Assembly: GCA_944332105.1 (NCBI GenBank)
Contig: CALVJI010000004.1
Span: 1-27,864, forward strand
Reading direction: 5' to 3'
Source: an uncultured Bacilli bacterium
GTDB taxonomy: Bacteria; Bacillota_I; Bacilli_A; RF39; UBA660
DNA: 27,864 nt
Position 1 is the stretch's first letter; each line of letters starts with the position of its first letter. Under the pieces are notes generated by a model, which saw nothing but the letters and a program-made list of their open reading frames with translations, made no database searches and was not told where the DNA came from. Shown here one piece after another: positions 21,233 to 26,730 of this stretch. The translations under genes and the position numbers were made by a program.

Positions 21233-21967
21233 ATGGAAGAATACAATGTGTACATCGATGAATCTGGAGATGAAGGAATCAAAAAAGGTTCTAAATATTT
21301 TATATTAACTGCATTAATTGTAAAAAAAGAAAATGATCTAAAAATCGCCAAAAATGTAGACATAATAAAGCAAAATTTGGAAATGAATATAAAATCCCAA
21401 CTACATTGGAAGTTGATAAAAGGTTTGCCAAATAAAAATATGATTATGGATGTTGTTGCCACCCTAGATTTAACAATTATAAATGTTGTCGTGGATACAA
21501 AATGCATAAAACTTATCCCTTCACATAATATTTATAATTACTTTAGCGGCTATCTCTACGAAAGAATTTGTTGGTTTATGAACGAACAACATGGAATAGC
21601 AAACATAAATATTAGTTCGAGAGGAAACTTATCAAAGCAGAGTTTGAGTGAATATCTAAATAGCAAAAATCATAAGAAGTTTAATATTGATGTGAAAAAA
21701 ATAAAAACTATCAAAATAATACCTAACGAACGGAAACGATTACTACAACTTGCAGATTGTTGTTGTAGCGCATTGTTTCAAGCATTAAAATACCATGATT
21801 CTACCCATTATGGATATGTCAACAAGAAGAAAGAGAAAATCTATTGCAAAAATAATAACTATTTAAGTTATGGATTGAAATTAGTTCCAAGTGATAGTGA
21901 AGCAAAAGAACTTAAACAATTAATAATTTTTATCGAAAATAAAAAAAGTGAGCTTTCCCCTGCCTGA
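21233..21967 (+). CDS. DUF3800 domain-containing protein
   Basis: 244 residues from the ATG at 21233 (AAGGAAG upstream); the frame stays open back to 21173 but has no better start. VYIDESGDEG at residues 5-14 and LLQLADCCCSALFQALK near 180 are the two conserved acidic motifs of DUF3800, thought to form an RNase H-like nuclease-type metal site (Asp8, Glu9, Asp13 and the LADxxxxA aspartate). Family members are scattered, often beside mobile or defence genes; the biochemical role is not established. It lies just after tRNA-Arg, and a structured RNA candidate overlaps its stop codon. Confidence 0.85.
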   Translation: MEEYNVYIDESGDEGIKKGSKYFILTALIVKKENDLKIAKNVDIIKQNLEMNIKSQLHWKLIKGLPNKNMIMDVVATLDLTIINVVVDTKCIKLIPSHNIYNYFSGYLYERICWFMNEQHGIANINISSRGNLSKQSLSEYLNSKNHKKFNIDVKKIKTIKIIPNERKRLLQLADCCCSALFQALKYHDSTHYGYVNKKKEKIYCKNNNYLSYGLKLVPSDSEAKELKQLIIFIENKKSELSPA

Positions 21968-22016
21968 AGGTTCCCACAGAGTAAATCTGCTGGTATATTT
22001 TAAATATACCCTTCAG
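21964..22016 (+). ncRNA. Three-stem structured RNA candidate at the DUF3800 3' end
   Basis: P1: CTGAAG (21964-21969) with CTTCAG (22011-22016). P2: CAGA (21977-21980) with TCTG (21986-21989), loop GTAAA. P3: GGTATAT (21992-21998) with ATATACC (22004-22010), loop TTTAA. P1 encloses P2 and P3 as a three-way junction and contains the DUF3800 stop codon. No T run follows, so it is not a simple terminator. From memory, several candidate RNA motifs named after DUF3800 were predicted beside such genes by comparative genomics; I cannot tell which class, if any, this matches. Confidence 0.55.
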
Positions 22017-22101
22017 CAATTCAGCGAACTACTCACTCACTTGACTAAATAATACTATAAAAAATATTGTTTGTCAAATATATTATATGCAAAAATTTTA
22101 C

Positions 22102-22123
22102 ATGTTAATTAAATGTTAATTAA
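22102..22123 (+). repeat. Perfect tandem repeat, 2 x 11 bp
   Basis: ATGTTAATTAA occurs twice with no gap, in the AT-rich spacer between the DUF3800 region and the 22208 ORF. Only two units, so probably incidental. The rest of the 22017-22207 spacer shows no further clear signal apart from TTGAC/GTCAA half repeats. Confidence 0.6.
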
Positions 22124-22207
22124 AATAGTAAACACTCGATTTTAAATAAAAAGAAAATTTACAAATGTAGAAAAAAACGCCAAATATATGTTGGAAAAAG
22201 TAATGTT

Positions 22208-22552
22208 GTGAAGTCAATATGTTCTAAAGACATTCAAACAAAATGGAGTGAGTTACCCTTACAAATTCAAATTATCATCCTGCAATTAAATAAAGAATGT
22301 GCTAATGATTTTCAAAAATATCAATATCTTGTAGACTTTTATAAAACATTCTTTCAAAATCCTGTTTTACGATATATTACAGAAGAATATGATGACACTA
22401 AAAGGAATTATGATGATATTTTAGCAACGCCTTATAATTTAAGCGATTGTTACTTTGAAGAAGAATGGCAAACTGATCTTAATTCAAACACAGGAAAAAA
22501 AGTTACAGTCGGAAAGAAGTCGGATTATCAAATTCTTTGTTTAAAAAGATAG
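22208..22552 (+). CDS. Hypothetical protein, possibly a truncated gene
   Basis: 114 residues from a GTG at 22208; no family recognised. It is soluble, with helical stretches (QIQIIILQLNKECANDFQKY) and an acidic tyrosine-rich middle (YDDTKRNYDDILATPY, CYFEEEW). The ribosome binding site is poor and no ATG is available near the N terminus. The frame remains open upstream to about 22133, reading YKCRKKRQIYVGKSNVV before the GTG. Either the start is unusual or this is the tail of a gene that lost its beginning. A good terminator follows, which supports real transcription. Confidence 0.45.
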   Translation: MKSICSKDIQTKWSELPLQIQIIILQLNKECANDFQKYQYLVDFYKTFFQNPVLRYITEEYDDTKRNYDDILATPYNLSDCYFEEEWQTDLNSNTGKKVTVGKKSDYQILCLKR

Positions 22553-22554
22553 AA

Positions 22555-22585
22555 ATACCTACTCGCTAAGAAGTAGGTGTTTTTT
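22555..22585 (+). terminator. Terminator after the 22208 ORF
   Basis: ACCTACT (22557-22563) pairs with AGTAGGT (22572-22578), loop of 8, then a T run (22580-22585). Confidence 0.85.
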
Positions 22586-22641
22586 GCTGGAATAATTCTC
22601 ATATATTTGTAAAAACATGCCATATTATAAATGGTGATAGT

Positions 22642-24066
22642 ATGAAAAACTATAGTATTTGGAAAGAAGCATTAAAAAATGAATACCAATCATTAAACGA
22701 AGATAGTAAAGCAGATATTGTAATTATCGGTGGTGGAATAACAGGAATATCTTTATTTTATCATTTGCGAAACACTTCTTTAAAAGTAATATTAGCAGAA
22801 CGGAGCCAAATCGGCAGTGGTGTGACATGTAAATCCACAGCTAAAGCAACTTTTTTACAAGGCAATATCTATGGAACTCTATGTCAAAAACATTCTTTCG
22901 CGGTGGCCCGAAAATATTTAGAATCTCAACAAACAGCGATCCAATTAATGACAGAATGTATCCATAAAAACCAAATTTCGTGTGATTATCAAAAAACAGC
23001 TTCTTATATTTACTCGAAAAACTATGAGGATATTTTAAAAGAAAAACGAGTTTTAGAAAGTCTTCATGTACCTGTGTGGGAAGAAAAGAAAGAAGAGTAT
23101 TATACTCTAAAAGTAGAAGAAACTTTTGTTTTTCATCCCGTAAAATTTTTACAAGCTCTAGCCAAAATGGGAATCAAGAAAAATCATATTATCTATGAAG
23201 AAAGCACTTTGACTAAAATAAAAAAAGAAGAGGGCTACTATAACTGCTATATAAATAATCACATTGTTAAAGCAAAAAAAGTGGTATTAGCAACCCACTA
23301 TCCATACTTCCTTTGGCCTTTACTGTTCCCTTTACAATGTTATTTAGAAAAATCATATTTAATAAATTTTTCGAGCACTAACGAAGAAACCCAAGGTATT
23401 TCACTGGACGATCCTATTTTTTCCTATCGCTTCTACAAAAATTCCAAAATTTATTTAACTGGTTCACATGACTTGGGTTTTAAATTAAATGATGCTGAAC
23501 ACTTTCAAAAACTAGAACAACAAGCTAATGGAAAAAAGAACTATATTTGGAGCAATAAAGACATTATGACCAATGACTCTCTACCTTTTGTCGGCGCTCT
23601 AAATAACTCATCCATCTATATTGCTACAGGCTTTAATACTTGGGGAATGACCAATGGCTTCTTAGCAGGTCAAATTTTAAGTGATGCCATTTTAAATCAG
23701 TCAAATCCTTATGCTTCTTTATTTCTGCCAAATCGTATCAACAAAATGAAAGCGATCGAGTTACCGCGCATTCTTTTAAATACTGGAAAATCTTTTATAG
23801 GAAGCATACTAAATCCTCAAAAAAAGTGGTATCCTAAAAGTCTTCACCTTGAAAAGAGAAACGGCAAAAGTATTTTTGTTTATGTCGATAAAAACGGTAT
23901 TCAGCATAAAGTCTGGAATCGTTGCCCTCATTTAGGATGTGGTCTTATTTTTAATGAAATAGAAGAAACATTTGACTGTCCTTGCCATGGTTCAAGATTT
24001 GATTTAGACGGCAAAGCTATTGAAGGACCGAGTAATTTTTCCATTGCTTACCATGAAGAAGAATAA
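22642..24066 (+). CDS. FAD-dependent oxidoreductase (DAO fold) with C-terminal Rieske domain, YhfW-like
   Basis: 474 residues, GGTGAT before the ATG. Residues 25-36 (DIVIIGGGITGI) are the FAD-binding Rossmann motif, and the DAO-type domain runs to ~365 (DSLPFVGAL...IYIATGFNTWGMTNGFLAG). Residues ~400-474 form a Rieske [2Fe-2S] domain: ligands Cys428, His430, Cys446 and His449 (CPHLGC / CPCHGSRF), with Cys433 and Cys448 as the likely disulfide pair, and GKAIEGP at the end. This fusion matches Bacillus YhfW. The substrate is unknown; electrons probably pass between the flavin and the cluster. The end is three bases from the convergent GerM-like gene, with no terminator visible. Confidence 0.9.
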   Translation: MKNYSIWKEALKNEYQSLNEDSKADIVIIGGGITGISLFYHLRNTSLKVILAERSQIGSGVTCKSTAKATFLQGNIYGTLCQKHSFAVARKYLESQQTAIQLMTECIHKNQISCDYQKTASYIYSKNYEDILKEKRVLESLHVPVWEEKKEEYYTLKVEETFVFHPVKFLQALAKMGIKKNHIIYEESTLTKIKKEEGYYNCYINNHIVKAKKVVLATHYPYFLWPLLFPLQCYLEKSYLINFSSTNEETQGISLDDPIFSYRFYKNSKIYLTGSHDLGFKLNDAEHFQKLEQQANGKKNYIWSNKDIMTNDSLPFVGALNNSSIYIATGFNTWGMTNGFLAGQILSDAILNQSNPYASLFLPNRINKMKAIELPRILLNTGKSFIGSILNPQKKWYPKSLHLEKRNGKSIFVYVDKNGIQHKVWNRCPHLGCGLIFNEIEETFDCPCHGSRFDLDGKAIEGPSNFSIAYHEEE

Positions 24067-24069
24067 TTG

Positions 24070-24975
24070 TTACTCGACAAATGTCACATTTTTAACGTGT
24101 AAAGTATCCATTAATGATAAAGAAATAGAATACTTGACTTCTTCAACTAAATCTTCATTCACGATTCCTTCATATAAAACCGGACTAAAACTCAAGGCAA
24201 TTTCTTCTTCTAAGAGTTCATAGCTCTTAATTTCAGTGTTCGCACTGAGATAACTAATCAAATTTGTTTTAATATTTGGATTGGTCTTTAATCTTTCAAT
24301 GACAATCTCTACTTTATTTTGATCAGAATTACTTAATAAAGTAACCGGAATATAATAAGAAAAATCATTTTCTTTCGCGATATAATAAGTTGTTGTCTTC
24401 GTCACGTCTTTTAAATTTGTCAAATCATAAATTTTATTAACTCCGATATCCCTTGTTAAAAGTAAAGGGAGTTTTTCATTTGTATTAGGTAAGGTATCTA
24501 AAACATCTCCTTCCACATATAAAAGAATACTATCAACTCCTTCTAATTCCGTTAAAGAATAGACAAGACATTCCAACACCTTTTCCTCATAACCTTTAGG
24601 AATATTTAAAAACTCTTGGCTTAGATTTACTTTTAAAGTAGTATCTTGTACATCGATACTTAAAACCTTGGTGTTTTTAGGAAGAATAGGGGCAAAGAGA
24701 TTCGGAATATAAGCCGCGGATGCATTATCAATCGTCATCATAGCAATTAACTCTTTAGCTTGTTTCACAACATCCGTACTCTTAAGCGAAATACTCGTCC
24801 GAGCAACAAACTCATCTTTATCTAAAAGATATATAGGAAAAGAAGCATTCTGCGTATATGTAATCGTTACATTTTTAATTTCTTCTTCCGTTTTAGGAAA
24901 AGTCAAGGTAATTAAAAAAACGAGTAGGGCAAAAGTCGTAATAATTAATTTTCTTTTGACACAATTTTTAATCAT
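24070..24975 (-). CDS. gerM: GerM-like protein with two GerMN domains
   Basis: 301 residues, AGGTGAG six bases before the ATG. The N terminus has one hydrophobic span (about 9-25, LIITTFALLVFLITLTF) for export or anchoring; no lipobox is obvious. Two similar ~130-residue units follow (about 38-170 and 190-300), each with the GerMN pattern: a short strand, a helix ending in a proline-rich loop (IPNLFAPILPKNTKVLSIDV) and a LKVNLSQEF-like strand. In Bacillus, GerM is a mother-cell protein with two such domains that stabilises the SpoIIIAH-SpoIIQ channel. Here it lies downstream of gerE and spoIIIAH-like genes, as part of the same minus-strand group. Confidence 0.85.
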   Translation of the reverse strand: MIKNCVKRKLIITTFALLVFLITLTFPKTEEEIKNVTITYTQNASFPIYLLDKDEFVARTSISLKSTDVVKQAKELIAMMTIDNASAAYIPNLFAPILPKNTKVLSIDVQDTTLKVNLSQEFLNIPKGYEEKVLECLVYSLTELEGVDSILLYVEGDVLDTLPNTNEKLPLLLTRDIGVNKIYDLTNLKDVTKTTTYYIAKENDFSYYIPVTLLSNSDQNKVEIVIERLKTNPNIKTNLISYLSANTEIKSYELLEEEIALSFSPVLYEGIVNEDLVEEVKYSISLSLMDTLHVKNVTFVE

Positions 24976-25021
24976 TTTTTACTCACCTAATAAAAGATAT
25001 GAAACAAGTAAAAATTCATGA

Positions 25022-25049
25022 ATAAAAAAAGAAAGTTTTCGCTTTCTTT
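25022..25049 (-). terminator. Terminator of gerE
   Basis: On the minus strand AAAGAAAG (25049-25042) pairs with CTTTCTTT (25035-25028), loop of 6, then a T run. It overlaps the gerE stop codon. Confidence 0.82.
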
Positions 25050-25254
25050 AAATGGAGATTTCTCCTAGACGAAGCAATTCAACTACCGCGCTAGCTCTTC
25101 CTTTGACTTCTAATTTTTGCATGGCATTCGAAATATGATTCCGAACGGTTTTTTCACTGATGTGAAAAGAGTTAGCAATTTCTTTAGTTGAATAATTCTG
25201 GATTAATTTTTCAAAAATTTCCTTTTCACGTGCCGTTAATATTTTTTGCTTCAT
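25048..25254 (-). CDS. gerE: LuxR-type sporulation regulator GerE
   Basis: 68 residues from the ATG at 25254, chosen because GAGAGG lies 9 bases before it; upstream in-frame ATGs (to 25287) lack a site. The protein is a single LuxR/GerE helix-turn-helix: LTAREKEIFEKLIQNYSTKE, then ISEKTVRNHISNAMQKLEVK, ending AVVELLRLGE. The recognition helix and the ending are nearly identical in pattern to Bacillus GerE, which controls late mother-cell (coat) genes together with sigma-K. gerM follows, as in Bacillus where the two are neighbours. Its promoter region carries a sigma-K-like element and a hairpin that can hide the ribosome binding site. Confidence 0.93.
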   Translation of the reverse strand: MKQKILTAREKEIFEKLIQNYSTKEIANSFHISEKTVRNHISNAMQKLEVKGRASAVVELLRLGEISI

Positions 25255-25264
25255 GTCCATCATC

Positions 25265-25309
25265 CTCTCTTTCATAGGTCTACTCATGGTATTTTATGAA
25301 AAAAGAGAG
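25265..25309 (-). promoter_or_regulatory. Hairpin that can mask the gerE ribosome binding site
   Basis: In the minus-strand RNA the segment from 25309-25295 (CTCTC, T-run, CATA) pairs with TATGAAAGAGAG (25276-25265): 12 bp with a 3-base bulge and an 18-base loop. The 3' arm holds most of the GAGAGG ribosome binding site (25269-25264). It could form only in transcripts entering from spoIIIAH. Confidence 0.6.
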
Positions 25310-25318
25310 TTTTTAGTG
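25290..25318 (-). promoter_or_regulatory. Sigma-K-type promoter candidate of gerE
   Basis: Minus strand: CACT (25318-25315), 16 bases, CATAAAATA (25298-25290). The -10 fits the Bacillus sigma-K consensus CATANNNTA fully, and the central AC of the -35 is at the expected distance. gerE is a sigma-K gene in Bacillus. It begins two bases beyond the spoIIIAH-like stop. Confidence 0.6.
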
Positions 25319-25319
25319 A

Positions 25320-25823
25320 TTAGGCATTTTGGAATTTAACTGTAATATACTTTTCTTCATCAAAAAGACTTTGAACCGTCCGAATAATATTATTAGCTAG
25401 ACTAGAGTCATGTTCGGCACTAGCAATTACAATACTAATAGTATCATCTTTAATTTTAACAAAACTATCTAAATTTTGTGTTTCTTTAATTTGCTGTTCA
25501 ATTTTTTCTTCTTCACTTTTTTTAGATTGTAAAGCCATCAGTGAATTATAAGCATTATTTTTTTCTTCAGTCGTAGAAGTCTCATCGAGTAAAACGGCTT
25601 GATAATTTTGCATTTCTTCTAAGACAGCCTCATCTTCTTGAACCCGTAATGAAACAAGCAAGGAACTTTCTTCAACATCGACATTCACTGGTACACTCGT
25701 TTCATTTTGACTATTTTCAATAATCTTTTGTAAACTGCTATCCTGCATCGTTACATAGTAAATCGCTAATACTAAAATTAAACTAAAAAGGGTGACAAAC
25801 CATACACTTTGTTTATTAATCAT
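25320..25823 (-). CDS. SpoIIIAH-like stage III sporulation protein
   Basis: 167 residues from the ATG at 25823: a perfect AGGAGG (25836-25831) is 7 bases away, whereas the ATG at 25829 is only one base from it. One N-terminal membrane span (INKQSVWFVTLFSLILVLAIYYVT, residues ~2-24), a low-complexity acidic helix region (about 60-115), then a compact C-terminal domain (DSFVKIKDDTISIVIASAEH, then IIRTVQSLFDEEKYITVKF) of the ring-forming YscJ/FliF-like type. In Bacillus SpoIIIAH docks with SpoIIQ across the two membranes of the engulfed forespore. It stands alone here, without spoIIIAA-AG next to it. gerE and gerM follow. Confidence 0.85.
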   Translation of the reverse strand: MINKQSVWFVTLFSLILVLAIYYVTMQDSSLQKIIENSQNETSVPVNVDVEESSLLVSLRVQEDEAVLEEMQNYQAVLLDETSTTEEKNNAYNSLMALQSKKSEEEKIEQQIKETQNLDSFVKIKDDTISIVIASAEHDSSLANNIIRTVQSLFDEEKYITVKFQNA

Positions 25824-25848
25824 TTTCATTCCTCCTAAGTATCTATCC

Positions 25849-25857
25849 TATCTTATG
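25849..25857 (-). promoter_or_regulatory. Possible mother-cell sigma factor -10 before spoIIIAH
   Basis: Minus strand CATAAGATA fits CATANNNTA and partly the sigma-E form CATACANT. A CTATTT-like -35 lies about 14-15 bases upstream. It would give a leader of about 20 bases. Tentative. Confidence 0.35.
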
Positions 25858-25896
25858 TAAGTTTTTGAAAAAATAGTACATGTTTTCGGGCGCCTA

Positions 25897-25905
25897 TGCT
25901 ATAAT
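25897..25905 (+). promoter_or_regulatory. Extended -10 promoter of the CmpB-type gene
   Basis: TGcTATAAT, a perfect extended -10, 23 bases before the ATG. It is divergent from the spoIIIAH-like gene. Confidence 0.7.
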
Positions 25906-25928
25906 AAAAATAAGCGAAGTGAGGATTT

Positions 25929-26678
25929 ATGTATCAATTGAGTATTTTATTTTTAAAATTTTTAATATTTAGTATGATCGGTTATGTAGTTGAAATGATT
26001 AATTGTGCAATTGTAGAAAAAAGAATTGCCAACCGTGGCTTTTTTTGTGGACCTTATATCCCAATATATGGAATTGGTTCATTACTATTAATCTGGGTGT
26101 TAAGTCCGATCAAAGATCATATTATATTAGTCATGCTTTTAAGTGCCATAATTACTACAGCCATTGAATATGTGACAGGCTATGCTCTAGAAAAAATCTT
26201 CCACAATAAATGGTGGGATTATAAAGATGAAAAATTCAATTTACATGGACGTATATGTTTAAAAAACACCATTTTATTTGGTTTAGGCGCGCCGATTATT
26301 CTTTATATTTTAAACCCTTATATGGATGAATTTTTATTGCAATTTAAAAATTCTGTCTTAATAGGTGTATCCATCGTTCTTTTTGTTCTATTTTTACTCG
26401 ATGTCATTTACTCTTGTTTTGTAGCGTATAACTTACGTCATCGCTTAATTATCGTAGAAGATTTAAAAAATGAAAAATTAACAAAAATTCCTGGGATGTT
26501 AGAAAGAGTATTAAGAAAACGATTAAAAGGAATGAAAAAATTTCCTAAAAGATTACTCAAAGCCTTTCCATCTTTATGGAAAAGTCACCCAAAAGAGTTT
26601 GAAATTATGAAAAAAATTGCCATCAAAGAAAAAAAATCAAAAAAAACGAAAAAAATTCGCGAAAAAAAAAGGAAATAA
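25929..26678 (+). CDS. Putative ABC-transporter type IV / CmpB-family membrane protein (PF06541-like)
   Basis: 249 residues, GTGAGG before the ATG. About five membrane spans cover residues 5-165. Motifs fitting the family are GYVVEMINCAIVEKRIANRGFFCGPYIPIYGIG, split here as the E-x-x-N..NRGFxxGPxxPIYG pattern, EYVTGYALEKIF, and WWDYKDEKFNLHGRICL. The C-terminal ~75 residues are strongly basic (ending KKSKKTKKIREKKRK) and probably cytoplasmic. Despite the family name no ATPase partner is adjacent, and the function is unknown. Confidence 0.8.
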   Translation: MYQLSILFLKFLIFSMIGYVVEMINCAIVEKRIANRGFFCGPYIPIYGIGSLLLIWVLSPIKDHIILVMLLSAIITTAIEYVTGYALEKIFHNKWWDYKDEKFNLHGRICLKNTILFGLGAPIILYILNPYMDEFLLQFKNSVLIGVSIVLFVLFLLDVIYSCFVAYNLRHRLIIVEDLKNEKLTKIPGMLERVLRKRLKGMKKFPKRLLKAFPSLWKSHPKEFEIMKKIAIKEKKSKKTKKIREKKRK

Positions 26679-26730
26679 GACTTTTTTCTTGTATATGTAT
26701 AGTATAAGGACAAGAAAGGAGTCTTTTTTT
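26677..26730 (+). terminator. Terminator hairpin holding the next gene's -10 in its loop and ribosome binding site in its 3' arm
   Basis: AAGACTTTTTTCTTGT (26677-26692) pairs over 16 bp, two of them G-U, with ACAAGAAAGGAGTCTT (26710-26725); a T run reaches 26730 and the ATG is at 26731. The loop (26693-26709) includes TATAAG (26703-26708), a plausible -10. AAAGGAG (26715-26721), the ribosome binding site of the exporter gene, is in the 3' arm. Confidence 0.8.

Noticed and set aside
22102..22123. Tandem 11 bp repeats as replication iterons
   Set aside because: Only two units in very AT-rich sequence, with no replication initiator gene nearby.
20839..22640. Integrated element bounded by a duplicated tRNA-Arg 3' end
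   Set aside because: I looked for a second copy of the tRNA 3' segment downstream and saw none, and there is no integrase.
25255..25287. Longer GerE starting at 25287
   Set aside because: No ribosome binding site lies before the upstream ATGs, and the stretch overlaps the hairpin and promoter region.
25824..25829. SpoIIIAH start at ATG 25829
   Set aside because: Only one base separates it from AGGAGG; the second ATG at 25823 has ideal spacing.
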